A stretch of 32,759 bases of DNA from Candidatus Prevotella equi (GCA_018065145.1 JAGHTW010000085.1:1-32759); one strand, 5' to 3'. Positions 1 through 12,900 are shown, numbered from the stretch's first letter. The notes: generated by a model from the sequence alone, not told the origin. Numbers and translations are program-made.

Positions 1-3000
1 ATCGGTTTCTATAACAACATACACTATCTCGGTGCTATCGTGACTAACGATGACTTCCACAATACGAAGTTCCATGATGCTGCGGGTAATGTCGGTACAG
101 AAACTTACAGTCAGAAGAAGCAAGAATATATTACAAATTATTACAGTTCTGATAAGGGTGAATTGGCTACTAACACCTTCAAGGAGCGCAACTACGCCAC
201 TGCCCGTAACATGGTGGGCATCAACAGTGGTTTCTGTCTGCGTGTGGAGAACCAGTACTTTGACGAGCTGGGTAAAGGTCAGACTTACTACGGCCCTATC
301 GTTGGTGTGGCAGAGGTAAAGCTCCTTAATGTGCAGCCTGGCGAAGGTGGCGGTTATGTATATGCCGACAATGTTCATGCCGATACTTACGATAAGGCTC
401 ATCCAGAGACTGCAACCTTCATGAACGAATCCGGTAACTTCGTCTTCGAGGGTATCGTGCGTCCTGGTGAGTCAGAGAAGCAATACATCGTTGATGACTG
501 TCTGCCAAAGGGCTTTGACGAATGTGGAGGAACTCTCCCTGAACAACATTACTGGTATGTTATCGGCGACACCTATTATTATAATACTACTCTCACGGCG
601 TTCTCGTTCAAGACACAGAAGGAGTTCAATCTCACAAACGTTGATCCTAACATCATCTTCGCTGGTATTGAGAATGGTTGGGAGGTAAGCCTACAGAGCG
701 TTAAGTGGAAGGATGCTACATATCCTCTCAGTTACTCTGGTGACCTACGTGGTGGACGTGATGGCAGTCTTATTTCGCTTGATGATAGTGGTGACAAGTA
801 TAAGTTCACGCTGCAGGTGGGTGATTCTGACGAAGACAAGTGGGAAAATGTTATGCCTCGTTCTACAGAAACCACTGAGCAAATAGATGAAGAAAAGAAG
901 AAGATATGGGATGCTTATAAGAACGGCAATACAAACCCACGCTTCAACGTTCATCTCCTTGACAATGTCAATAACTGTCCGCAGGATCGTGAGGAGAAAT
1001 ACTTCAACGAACACCTCAGCGTACCAGAGAAGGTGCAGATGATCATACAGGCAAGGAAGCCAAATGGCGATACCAGTCATGGTGAGCAAGCCTACGAATA
1101 CAAGACCTACAACGTAACCCTTCAGATAATATATATCCAAGGTCCATCGTTTACGGGTAATGTAAACATCATGAACTGTGCTCTCCCTGGTGAGCGCATT
1201 GGCTTCAACAGTAAGGACATTCAGATTAAGACTACGGATCAGCTTCCTATATCTGGCTTCAGTTGGAAGCTCGTGCCATTGAAGACAGACAGTCCTTACT
1301 CATGGGACGATGACAATAGCATAGAGATCCCTGCGTCTTACTACAACACTACCGCAGAAGGTTACTTACAGGGTAGCATCCCTGCACTCTACAGCCAGAA
1401 CAACTGGAACATCTATTATGAATTCTATGCTGGTGGTGAGACGTTCCCTGTAACGCCTACAACAGTTGACACCAAGCCTCTCAACGAGCGTATGCTTGTG
1501 GTACATAACTACCATAAGATGGCTGACATCGTTGATACCAAGTACGAAGTATCCCTCGCTACAGGAGAAGGCAATATCTACGCCAAGGCACTGAAGGCAG
1601 GTGCAAACATCTATCTTGCTGATGCTGATGATGCCGCTGCGTTCGTAAGTTACGTCAATGCTGGCAATACAGGTGCAGGTTTGAACTTCTACTTGCTGAA
1701 AGACCTAGAGCTGACATCTGCTATAACAGGCACGTTTGCTGGTACGCTGCATGGCAATGGATATTCTATCACTCTGCCAACAACAGGTTCGCTCTTTGGT
1801 GCAAACTTCGACAAGGACAACGCCAAGGTCTATAACCTCGGTGTGCCTAATGGCAGCATCACCACCGTTGCCGATGCGTCCGCATCGGTTATCAACTGCT
1901 TCACCAATGCTGACAAAGCTGACGAGTTGAAGTACGGTAAGAAGGCTTACGACCTCAGTCATTACTTCACAACCGCTAATGATGAGAGCCAGCGCGATGG
2001 CTATGTCCACACCCTCTACGCCAACAACGATGGCATGGGTGGTGACTGGCGTTATGCACGTGTTGCAGACATTTATGAGAATGCAAGGTTCCTCCGCACA
2101 GGCGCTCCTAACTACCGCAATATGCAGACAAACCATAACACAGAGCATGCTGGTGATTATTTAATAACGGAGCATGACTACCTGTTCTTTGGTCAGACGC
2201 TCAATCCAACGGCAGAGAAGGCGTACCCAGAACATATTGACGAGAAGTACTCCGTTAATAAGTGGGTAGAGGCAAACCGTGTATTTAAGACGGAAGGTTA
2301 CTACCGCAGTGGTGTAGATCAGAATTTCTACTACAACACCGCTGCATGGGCATTGCAGCCAAGCCTCACCGCAGTGCGCTTCAATAACGACAAGAGTAGT
2401 ACGGAAGGTGAGCAGCGAGTACCTACATCGTTCGGCAGTTCTTCTGCAGACGATACAGAGAAGTCACTTGGCTTCCAGCACGTAACCCACAACCTCCTTG
2501 TCTATGAGGCAGATGATGCTACTACGGCAGATGGTTCAGCCAACTTCCATCATGTTAAGGGTAGCAAGGGTGCATACGAACCTGCCACAACATCAAGCGT
2601 TTACACCTGTGCAAATCTTGCCCTTGTGGACAAGGAAGAGTTCTGGGCTCCTTACTCATTCACTGCAACAAAGGCAAGCTACACACGCGAGCCTGCCAAC
2701 TATGCTGAGAAGGGTAACGATGCATGGGAAGGCATCTGCCTGCCATTCACCACTACAAATGTATCGCTCAGCGAAGGTATAACACGTCATCAAGACACTG
2801 GTGGCAATGCTATGATATATGCTCTTGACAACGAAACTGGCAATTACAACTTGCGTCCTGTCGTTAAAGGCGAGACCCAAAGTGACATTACCTTCTTCTG
2901 GGGAGATCCAACTGGGGAAATGCTTAGCAATCCAAAGACTAACGACCGCACTCTCAACCATGAGTTCTGGCTTCGCAGTCTTACCGCTGTTGATGGTTCA

Positions 3001-3630
3001 AAGAACCCTGTAGAGGCAACGTTCCAGCGTCCTGATTCATATACCTTCAGTGACAATACACCGTATATTGTCAGCTTCCCTGGTGAGCGTTATTACGAGT
3101 TCGACATGACAGGCCAGACCATCACCTTCAGTTCTGGCGTTACTGTCATCCCTGTGACATCAGACATTAAGACAACGTTTAAAGGTTACTCTCATACCGG
3201 CACATTCCTGCATGTTAGTGAAGCAGAATACGGCATAAAGGAAATTGAAGGCACAGGCACTCGATTCAGCAATGATGTCAATGATGTGTTGCCATTCCGT
3301 ACCTATATGGCGGCAGAGGCGAGTCATGCGAAGTCATCGTTCATCTTGATTTCTTCTGCTGCAGAGGAACGATTTGTTCCTTCTGTATATCAGGAGGAAG
3401 AGCTGGAGCCAGGCGATACGGATGTCGTTGGCGAAAGAGCTTTCAAGGTATATACTATAGGTGGCGAGATAGTGATAAATGCCAATTATGACGGCAGTGT
3501 TCCTATCTATGATGCAACGGGTAAGGTCGTTCGTGTCGTAACGTTCATCAGTGGCGTAAATCACTATTCTGGCTTCGCTGACGGTCTGTATATCGTAGCG
3601 GGAAAGAAGATTGCAGTATCATATAGATAA
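1..3630 (+). CDS. C-terminal part of a large secreted beta-rich surface protein (5' end outside window)
   Basis: The reading frame is open from base 1, so the gene starts upstream and only its last 1,209 codons are visible. The GTG at 40 is internal and is not a start. I recognise no catalytic domain. Around 1600-1900 there is a segment with a GTLHGNGYSI-type turn and a GSLFG motif, as in GLUG/right-handed beta-helix adhesin repeats. Around 2690-3330 lies a module common in Bacteroidales secreted proteins: a W-x-G-I-C-L-P-F motif (DAWEGICLPF) and later a TPYIVSFPG motif. The last ~60 residues (YTIGGEIVI ... GLYIVAGKKIAVSYR) have the form of the C-terminal sorting-like tail of Bacteroidetes secreted proteins. 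This suggests export across the outer membrane or surface attachment, which is an inference. A terminator follows at once. The function is unknown; adhesin or polymer binding is possible. Confidence 0.8.
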   Translation: MGFYNNIHYLGAIVTNDDFHNTKFHDAAGNVGTETYSQKKQEYITNYYSSDKGELATNTFKERNYATARNMVGINSGFCLRVENQYFDELGKGQTYYGPIVGVAEVKLLNVQPGEGGGYVYADNVHADTYDKAHPETATFMNESGNFVFEGIVRPGESEKQYIVDDCLPKGFDECGGTLPEQHYWYVIGDTYYYNTTLTAFSFKTQKEFNLTNVDPNIIFAGIENGWEVSLQSVKWKDATYPLSYSGDLRGGRDGSLISLDDSGDKYKFTLQVGDSDEDKWENVMPRSTETTEQIDEEKKKIWDAYKNGNTNPRFNVHLLDNVNNCPQDREEKYFNEHLSVPEKVQMIIQARKPNGDTSHGEQAYEYKTYNVTLQIIYIQGPSFTGNVNIMNCALPGERIGFNSKDIQIKTTDQLPISGFSWKLVPLKTDSPYSWDDDNSIEIPASYYNTTAEGYLQGSIPALYSQNNWNIYYEFYAGGETFPVTPTTVDTKPLNERMLVVHNYHKMADIVDTKYEVSLATGEGNIYAKALKAGANIYLADADDAAAFVSYVNAGNTGAGLNFYLLKDLELTSAITGTFAGTLHGNGYSITLPTTGSLFGANFDKDNAKVYNLGVPNGSITTVADASASVINCFTNADKADELKYGKKAYDLSHYFTTANDESQRDGYVHTLYANNDGMGGDWRYARVADIYENARFLRTGAPNYRNMQTNHNTEHAGDYLITEHDYLFFGQTLNPTAEKAYPEHIDEKYSVNKWVEANRVFKTEGYYRSGVDQNFYYNTAAWALQPSLTAVRFNNDKSSTEGEQRVPTSFGSSSADDTEKSLGFQHVTHNLLVYEADDATTADGSANFHHVKGSKGAYEPATTSSVYTCANLALVDKEEFWAPYSFTATKASYTREPANYAEKGNDAWEGICLPFTTTNVSLSEGITRHQDTGGNAMIYALDNETGNYNLRPVVKGETQSDITFFWGDPTGEMLSNPKTNDRTLNHEFWLRSLTAVDGSKNPVEATFQRPDSYTFSDNTPYIVSFPGERYYEFDMTGQTITFSSGVTVIPVTSDIKTTFKGYSHTGTFLHVSEAEYGIKEIEGTGTRFSNDVNDVLPFRTYMAAEASHAKSSFILISSAAEERFVPSVYQEEELEPGDTDVVGERAFKVYTIGGEIVINANYDGSVPIYDATGKVVRVVTFISGVNHYSGFADGLYIVAGKKIAVSYR

Positions 3631-3660
3631 TCATATTTTTGTATTTTTTTAATAAAAAAA

Positions 3661-3696
3661 AGCGTCCTAAACAGGGCGCTTTTTTCTTTTTTTTTT
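3661..3696 (+). terminator. Intrinsic terminator after the first surface-protein gene
   Basis: An 8-bp stem (AGCGTCCT/AGGGCGCT, one G-T wobble) with an AAAC loop is followed by a run of T interrupted once. It starts 31 bases after the stop codon of the upstream gene. An A-run precedes the stem, so it may also work in the other direction. Confidence 0.8.
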
Positions 3697-3697
3697 G

Positions 3698-3705
3698 TAT
3701 CTTTG
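3698..3705 (+). promoter_or_regulatory. Possible Bacteroidetes -7 element (TATCTTTG) upstream of the giant gene
   Basis: TATCTTTG fits the Bacteroidetes -7 consensus TAnnTTTG. I see no convincing TTTG -33 element 19-21 bp upstream, where the terminator T-run lies. If it is used, the transcript of the giant gene would have a leader of about 220 nt that contains the whole 22-bp-period repeat array. Confidence 0.4.
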
Positions 3706-3738
3706 CCCACAGGATAATCGTTGTTGCAAGGGGGCTCT

Positions 3739-3823
3739 GTAATCGTTGCACGATTACAGTGTAAAAGCATTACGATTACCATGCAATCGTGCAACGATTA
3801 CCGTGTAAAAGTTATACGATTAC
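3739..3823. repeat. Palindromic repeat array A: four 19-bp units, 22-bp period
   Basis: The units are at 3739-3757, 3761-3779, 3783-3801 and 3805-3823, separated by the 3-bp spacers AGT, CAT and CGT. Unit 1 is a near-perfect palindrome (GTAATCGT-TGC-ACGATTAC). Units 2 and 4 have a GTAAAAG left arm and a CGATTAC right arm. The flanks differ from those of the copies at 15160 and 32635 except for a nearby G-run (GGGGGCTCT), so this is a diverged or partial member. It fills much of the 300-bp gap (3631-3930) between the two surface-protein genes. I see no gene in that gap. Confidence 0.85.
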
Positions 3824-3930
3824 AGCGCACTGATTATCAAGTAGTTACAAGGGTAATTTTGAACCCTTGCGCTTTTGTGTGAGAAAATATAGTAAACCTG
3901 AATGAAAATAACAAAAACCAATAAACAGCT

Positions 3931-6900
3931 ATGAAACATTTAGTACAATTATTATTTGCGATGCTGCTCTTTGCGCTTCCTGTGGAAACATTTGCAGGTA
4001 AGTACCTCAAGGACATTGCTATCGGTACATGTTCTTTTTCTGATGGCAGTGCCACCGAAGCCAAGAAATACCTTACCGATAATGGCTATACCGTGTTAAA
4101 TACTGACATGAACGATGGTACTAGTGGTTGGTATGTTTATATCGGCTATAAGACTACCGACAACCCAAAGGAAGCCATCACCGACATTAAGGTTGTCAAA
4201 GGTATGGGTGGCTACAACAAGGATTTACCGTCAAATAGTATCTACAGAGACGGAAGGACGTATTATGCTGTTCCTGTCGTTGGAAGAAAGGATAACGAGC
4301 CGGGTATTCTCGGTCGTGGACATTATGGTGAAGATCTCTTCCTTTGGTACACCAAGTCTAACTGGGAGGCAGGTGTTATACTTAATAATATCTGTCGTTG
4401 TAGTACTAAAGGGGTGCCTGGAAACCTTACGAAATATATCTATGAAAAAGGAGTGTTCAAGGAAGAAGATAGCAATGGTGACTTTATTGCTGGACATTCG
4501 GCATCTTTCCGAACACTGAATGTTACGAAAGTGATACCAACTGTATCCGATGTTCCTGAGTTGGACGCAATGTTCAATGTGGAATACCTTGGAGGCAAAC
4601 TATATAAGATAGATATTCCGCTTGCTGCTAAGGTTGATAATAAGGCACAGGGTACCAAGGATACATACATTTTTGGTGGTGCATCAGATGGAAATTTTGC
4701 GCTTACTGCCTGGAAAAATGGTGGTGGTAAGACGGTAATGACAATATCTCGTGTCCGTGATAAGGATAATAAGAGAGACTTTACAAAAGATTGGCTTATG
4801 TCAGTAAGTCTTGGGGATGGCATTACTTTCTATGATCCAAATACTTTGCAGCAGATTTCTGGAAATCTGTCCAATATGCCTGTAACATCTGGCAACAAGG
4901 TAGATAAAACATGGGTGACATTCCTCTGCAAGATGCCTCAAGAGTATGATCAGTTCCAGTTAAATGGTAAGGTCGCAATTAATGATAATTATTGGGCCAA
5001 TTCTGGTTTTTTAACGATGAAAGCTCTGCCCCGCGCTCCTTTGGCTCCAACAGGAATGAACAACATCACTGTTGTTGATCCGATGCTCAACATGAGCAAG
5101 AACGATGCTCCAGAAGTATTCCGCCAGCCGCAAGGTTCGCAGATTGTAGCGGTATTGAGCAACAACTTTATGTACGACGCGAGGATATGGGACATTGAGG
5201 CGGAAAAGTTCCTGGAGATGCCTATTCTTACAGATGGAACTCGTAGCTTCAGTTTCAGCATGCCGTCAAAGGACGTTACCCAGCAATACTTAGTGGTTAT
5301 GCGTGGCGGTTATACGTCAGAGACTCCTGTGGGAAGCAGTACGACAGACAAATCATACGCGATATACTCTGTGCCGTTCCAGCTGAAGCCTTATCATGAG
5401 ATTCATAATTTCATGCACTCTTGGACGACTCGTACAATTGATGAGAAAGGTAACTTCAGCCAGAAACTCACTTTTAGTTGGTATCTGAAAAATATGCGTG
5501 AGCCAGATGTTCTGGATGATGATCAGCTCATTCTCCAGCGTGCCCATAGGCCAGACTTCTCTGATGCTCAGACAATAGCGAACATGTCACTATATCAAGG
5601 CACGATGGACGCAAACAACGAAGGTGAGATGCGATTTACATACACTGATGAAGAACCTGACGGATGGTACGACAGCCGTAATGACAGTACCAAGCACATG
5701 TCCTATTACCGTGTCATGCGTGCTTCTGCATATTCAATGTGGAAGAATGACTGCAATGAGAAATACATGAAGACGCAGACAGTAGAGATAGACAACCAAA
5801 TAGGCTCTGTACAGAATGTCAGTGTGTCAAAGAATAAAGACTCATACGATGACAAGACCGTGAAGGTAAGAGTAGATATTAGAACACTCATGAACAATGT
5901 GTCTGGTATTCCTTCTTATATCTGGGACCCTTCAGCCAGGATTGTCATCAAGCGCTTCAGTCCTGAGAGTGAGCATTATCAAGGCATAGACTACGCAGCG
6001 AAGACAATAATCATTCCTGGTTCAAACGTCAAATATGATCAGAAAACGGGAAAATGCTATGCCGAGATAGAAGACGTACAGGGTGCTCCTTATACACATT
6101 ATTATTACGAGGCGTATGTAGATGCTTCGAAGAGTCGTTACCGTATGACTTCAAATCCACATGTGACGTCTTCGGAGGCAGATGCCAATGCTTGCTATAG
6201 CGAGACGCTCGCTCCATTCCGTTTTGTTGAGGCTACAAAGGGAACCGTGAAAGGCAAGGTAGCAGTGGAGTGGGAGGTAGATGAAGGACTCATCGATGCC
6301 TTTGAACTCACAAGAAAGGAGTACAACAGCAGCGAGACACCAAAGACGCTCACGCTGAAGAACCAGAAGGCTACATCGTATGTTGACGATGCCGTTGCCA
6401 GTGGCAAGGTGTATGAATATACCGTGACCGCAATCTGCAACATTCGCGGCAAGAGCTACACCACCTCTAAGACCGCCTACGGCTGGAACCCATACTTCGG
6501 TACACTCTCCGGTAAGGTGCAGATGCCTAATGGCGCACTCGTAACAGGTCCTGTCACCGTAAGCGTGAAGCCAAAGGACGGCAAGGGTGTGAAGATAGAT
6601 GAGGTAGTGATAGCCGGAAAGGTCATCGTGCCAGCCTATGACAAGGTTTACGAAGACAAGATAACGACTACCAACGGTACGTTCTCGTTTGACAGCATAC
6701 CTTATCTGTCATCAGGCATAGAGTATGAGGTAGCAGTAAATGCCTATCAGTCAGACGTGGAGTATGCCGGACAGAAGGGTAAGACCTTCGGTGTGCGTAT
6801 CAACGATGCCCTTTATAATCCAGATATGACAATGGTGATAGCAGACACGAAGCGCTTCTCAGGTCGTGTGCTGTATGAGAACAGTACCATACCTGTCGGC

Positions 6901-9900
6901 GAGGGCGTGTTCTACCTGAACGGCTATCCACTGCTCGATGCCAATGGCAAGGAGGTGAAGACCGACAACAAGGGTAACTTCTCATTCCTGTTGCCTGCCG
7001 TTGACCTTACCCTGCAGGTTCGCAAGCCGGGACATAAGTTCGCAAACGACGGATACGTAGAAGGCGTAGGCAATGATGTGACAACAACAGGTGCTCATCA
7101 CCTTCTTCCTACAAGAGACTATGACGGACTGATACTCTACGATAACACGAAGGTACGCCTTGCCGGTCGTTTGATTGGCGGTGACGTACAGGGCAAGCTG
7201 CCTCTTGGTGTAGGTGTCAGCAAGAACAACCTTGGCGATGACCTAAAGCTGGTGATGGAACTGGAGGGCGACGATGCTGCCAACATCCTCTTCCTGAAGG
7301 ATCAGCCTGACGTGACATCACAGAAGCATACCTATACCCAGACGATAACAGGCACGAAGAGTGGTGCAAAGGAGATAAACAAGACCGACGTGACGGTAGA
7401 GAGAAAGCGCATCATCATCATACCTGATGTGAAGACGGGTGAGTTCTCTATAGACCTTGCGCCTACCAAGTATAAGATTACGGAAATGTCTGCAACAGGT
7501 TATCCTACACTCTTTGCAGAAGGTGCGGGCTTCGAGGTACTTGACGTTACCAATGACACGACAACGCTGGCTGCAGAATATGTGGATGACTATGAGACAT
7601 TATCTACAACCTACAACAGCCGTTACCAGAAGGTTTACCACACTAATGCCAAGGTGACATACACACAGATGAAGTATGGCATGGAACAGAAGATTCTCGG
7701 TGCAGAGAGAATCAATGAGTACAACCTCAAGGGCGACAGAATGGAGGCTACCGTAGCCAAGTATGATAAGGAGACAGACAAGGTTACATACACCTTCGGC
7801 TATCCTGTCTTCGAGGAAGGCAAGGAGTACCAGCTCGTAGTATTCGCCCACGAGGACTTCTATTATAATGGCGACCAGACCTCTGCGCCAGACGTAGTAC
7901 ATCTTGATGCTGGAAAGTTGAAGGTGCGCAATGGTCTGGAGGACAATGTCACTGAGGAAGAGTATGAGATTGACTCAAACGGAAAGGCTCTGATAGACAT
8001 CACGGCGGGCAACACCACCTTCAGTCTCACAGAGGAGGATGCGCTGCGCAGTCTCACCATGCAGGTGCTTAACAACGGTTATTACTACGAGGCAGAACCA
8101 CTGAGGGCATTTGTCATGGGTTCACGCGACAAGGGTACTGACGTAGTGACATTTGACCAAGACCTTACCGTAGTGGATGTGCTGCGTGACCCTTACGGCT
8201 CACGAAGCTACGCATACCGCGAGAGAGGTGCAAAATATCACTGGACAAGAACATTCACCGTTGGTTTCAGTTCTTCTCTCACATTTAATTTTACATTCGG
8301 TACATCGGTAACGACCAATGTCGGTGTATGGTCTGGTATGGGCGGCGGTGCATACGCAGGCATGACAACCGAGTCATATTCTGTATCTACACAGTCACTT
8401 ACCGTACCACTCTACGATGTCACCTATGTTCGTTCTGCAAAGTATGACATGGTGCTCAATGACCGTATTGAGACAAGTAGCGACCCATCGCAGGTCGGTG
8501 CCATGGCTGACGTATATATCGGTGTGGTTAACACACTGGATATTGCAAGAAGAGAGGTGATGTGTGTCATTGACGGTGCTACCTACGAAATAGTAAAACC
8601 TGCCGTTGACGCAAAGGCTGTACGCATTGTAAGCGAGGGTAAGGATGCAGAAGGCAAGCCATATTATATTGCCATTGCAGAGAAACTGAACCCTATGATA
8701 GGATGTCCTAAGCAGTTCACATATACACAGAGACATATCCTCTCAACGGTTATACCTAACCTTGTGCAACAGTATAAATCATTGATTCTTACTGGTACGA
8801 GGGAGGAGATACAGGCTATTGCCAATGCTACAAGAACCGTGCAGTACAGACTGAAGGACGGAAAGAAGATAGAGGATGATGACTGCTACGAGTCAATCAC
8901 TCCAAATAATGATCCTGATTTCAAGATTCCAACAATAAATCCAGAGTCTTGTCAGAGAATGATAAATGAATGGTACAAGGTCATTGCTACCAACGAGAAC
9001 AAGAAGACGGAAGCAATGCAGAGCTCTGCAAGTGTCAAGAAGTACAGCATATCTGCAAATCAAAGGGTTTCTCACTCTGAACAGTCAGAATGGTATGACG
9101 TATCTGCTACACAGCATAAGTTAGTCAATATAGCTCTTGACTCAGGACAGCTCAGCGGTACTCTCGGTATGAGTATTACGATACCAACTAAACCTGCTAA
9201 GAAAGAACAAAAGCCAGGTGAAACAACTACCACAAGTGATGATAAGAACGGAACAACCGTTTCCATGGATACTCCTGGTATGAAGTTCATGATGGTTGTT
9301 ACTCCTACTATAGCATCTAATCCAACAAACAATAGTGATGTTTCAGTAATCAATACCGCAGGCTCTGGATATGTGCTGGAGACAAATGACGATAGCTATC
9401 TTGACATGGACGTTTATAGCGTTGCAGCACGTGTTGACGATGTGACAGGTTTCCAGGAAAAGTCATGGGACTTCATCAGTGCAAACAATGTTAAGGAACT
9501 GATAGAGGTTCACGACTACATCTTCGTTGCACGCGGCGGTGCTGAGCGTATGCCTTGGACGGCTCCTGACTCAACATTAGTACATGAAAAGGGTACTCCT
9601 CTCGGCATAAGGACGATGAAGATTGACAATCCGAAGATTTACATCGACCAGCCAGTGATGAGTAATCTGCCAGCATCAGAGAAAGCATTCTTCTCTGTGC
9701 GACTGACAAATGAGACAGAGATGCCTGCAAGCACAGACTTCAGCAAGTATAATCCATCTACATTCCATCTGTCACTGGACGATAACTCAACAGCCGATGG
9801 CGCTATCATCACTATGGACGGTATGCCGTTGAAGGCAGGCGTGAACTTCCAGATTGCTCCAGGACAGAGCATTACGAAGACTCTGCAGGTAGAGCGCAGC

Positions 9901-12900
9901 GGCAAGGCATACGACTACGACAATATCAAGCTGTTGTTCAGCGATGCCAGCGGCTCACTCTTTGATGCCTCTGCTATCAGCGTGCATTATCTGCCAAGCT
10001 CTACTCCTGTCAAGATGGTGCGCCCTGTTGACAAATGGGTGATGAATACTCTCTCTCCAAAGGATGATCAGGGCAAATACTACATTCCTATCGAGGTGAA
10101 CGGCTTCGATATCAACTATGATAACTTCGACCACATAGAGCTGCAGTACAAGAAGCAGACGGAGGGTGACACAAAGTGGGTGAACCTCTGCTCTTTCTAT
10201 GCTAACGAAGACCTTTACAATATGGCTTCCGGCGAAAGGGCTATGATAAAGAGCGGAACAATAACGTACCGCTTCTATGGCGATGCCGACCCAATGGAGA
10301 TGAGCTACGACCTGCGTGCCGTTAGCTTCTGCCGACTTGGTACCGGCTTTGTGACAAGTACGTCGAACGTGATGTCAGGACTGAAGGATACACGTTGTCC
10401 AGAGGTGTTCGGTGTGCCAAAGCCTACTAACGATGTGCTGACATTCCAGGATGTCATCTCTATTCCGTTCAATGAGCCTATAGCATATAACTATCTTGAC
10501 GAGACAGCCAACTTCAGCGTGACAGGTATCGTGAACGGGGCCGACGCAATCTACAACGCTTCGCTGCGATTCCCTGATGCAGCGACAGAGAAGGAGAAGT
10601 GTGACGTGCCTAAGACAAAGGTGGAGCGCAACCTCAGCGGCTCTGACTTGACATGGGAAGGCATGGTAAAGTTCAATGGTGAACAGAAGATGGTGAACTT
10701 CATGCTCGTTGGCGACAATGACATAGAGAATTATACCAAGGATGGTTACTTCTACTTCACATTCGAAAAGGATGCTCTCTGGGCGGGTACCAATGGCGTA
10801 ATCTATGGTACTGACAATCTGAAGACTCCTGAATACGAACGTCTGTATAACTCACTGAAGCAGAAACTGACGCACGTAGCAGTGACATTCGCACAGAGTG
10901 AGAACATACAGAAAGCAGGTCAGCAGGTACACTTCTACATCGATGGTGTGGAGATTCCTGTAACAATAATCGGAAGCGAAGACGAGAAAACCGTCTTTGG
11001 CAATGACCACGAGAAGTTCGCGTGCACTGCCAAGGGTAAGATAAGCATGGGTAACTTCCTGGACGGCAGCATGGTTGACGTAAGGTTGTGGGACAAGGCT
11101 CTCAGCGTGTCTGAGATGAACGGCTACCGCAACAAGACGCTCTCAGGACAGGAGCCATCGCTCCTTGGATACTGGCCAATGGATGAGTTGCAGGGCAACG
11201 TGCTCCACGACAAGGCTAACGGTGCTGACATGGTATTCAACAGACAGACATGGCAGTTGGCTGCGGACCAGCACTCACTGCGTATCGATGGTCAGGCGTT
11301 CAAGCTTCAGAATACGGAGAAGTTCCTGCGCTATGATAACAACGACTACACACTCATGAGCTGGTTCCTGGTTGATCAGGACAAGACAGTTGCCGACAGC
11401 GTAGCGATATTCCAGTCGGGTGGCAGCCTTGACAAGGAGAAGATGACTATCTACCTTAACAAGGACTACATGCTCGTAAACTCATGCGGTAAGGATTACG
11501 GCATCGCTACAAGAAAGCAGGCGACCGACGGACAGTGGCATAGCCTCGCTATCGTTGCAAACAAGTCCCTCAACAGTGTTGCACTGTATTTTGACGGACA
11601 GCTGACAAACACCATCTCAGGTGTAGAGTTCAGCGGTATGCAGCAAGGCATTCAGCTTGGAAGTAATGAGTTCCACGGCAATATCGATAACTTGTCGTTC
11701 TGGCATCTTGCCTTCCCAGCAAACAGCATCGACAGATACTGTTCCGTTTGCCCTAATGGTGACGAAATGGGACTGGTATATTACCTTCCTTTCGAGCGTG
11801 ATGCCGTGAACAGCCAGAATATGCGCGAGGTGGTATTCAGCACTTACAACGAGGTAATCACCATGACGGCAGACAATAAGCCTGGCGTGAAGCAGCAAGC
11901 ATTCGAAGAGAAGGTGCTGAATGATGCTCAGCTGCTTGCTGCCATGGACGATGCAGACAGATTCTCTCCTGTATTGCCTCAGAGCAACGTGGTGAACCTG
12001 CCATTCTCATGGACTGCTACAAGCAACGAACTCCAGATAAACATTCTGGAGACGGCATCAAAGATAAACCATCAGTATGTCAGCGTGACGGTGCGAGGCG
12101 TGGAAGACCTTGCTGGCAACGCACTCGTCAATCCGCGGATGATGATGGTATATGTAGATCACAACGTGCTGACATGGGATAATGGTTCGGCAGAGCTTAG
12201 TGTGCCTTACGGAGAGAAGATACCAATGCGCGCTACCTTCTCAAACAAGAGCGGAAGAAACGTCAACTACAAGATACAGGAAAACTGTTCTTGGCTCCGA
12301 GCATCAAAGCTCTTCGGCACTGCTTCGCCTCTTTGCAATGACTATGTTGACTTTGAAATCAGCGAAGGACTGGCGCCTGGCGATTACTCTGCAATAGTAT
12401 ATCTCGTGGACGAGAACAATCTCTCAAGCTCATTCACCGTGAACGTAACCGTTGAGGCTGACGAGCCACAGTGGGAGGTAACTACCGACGAAGGCTATAC
12501 CTATTCTATGAACCTCAGAGGCCAGATGATGCTGAAGAACAGCGGTGGCGGTGAGTTCATTGACATGGACAAGCGCGACATCGTAGCAGCATTCTACAAT
12601 GGCGTCTGCGTAGGCAAGGCAAATGTCAGCGTTGACAATGAGAAGAACACCTCTATGGTCAACATGACTATCTACGGCAATGACAACATGCTGCCAAAGT
12701 ATGGTAAGACAACGATATACAAGTATCTCACCTTCTATCTCTGGCGCGCAAATACCAACGAGATATGTGTCGTAAAGCCTGACTATAACAATGGCCTCGT
12801 ACCATTCGTGAACAACTCCCTCGTTGGCTGTCCACCAGCTAAGCCTGTCATTTTCAGCCCAAGCAACGAGATAAAGCAAACCATCAGTCTGGAGAAGGGT

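Noticed and set aside
40..42. GTG as a start codon for the first gene
   Set aside because: The frame is open to base 1 and the preceding residues (GFYNNIHYLGAI) continue the same kind of protein, so the gene starts outside the window.
3781..3882. Short ATG frame of about 33 codons running through repeat array A
   Set aside because: It is read through a 22-bp-period non-coding repeat, whose period is not a multiple of three, and it has no coding character.
4000..9400. Signs of recent transfer within the giant gene from local AT-richness
   Set aside because: Some stretches (early part and about 8880-9340) look more AT-rich than the rest, but by eye this is weak and may reflect domain composition. 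It would need a window composition calculation.
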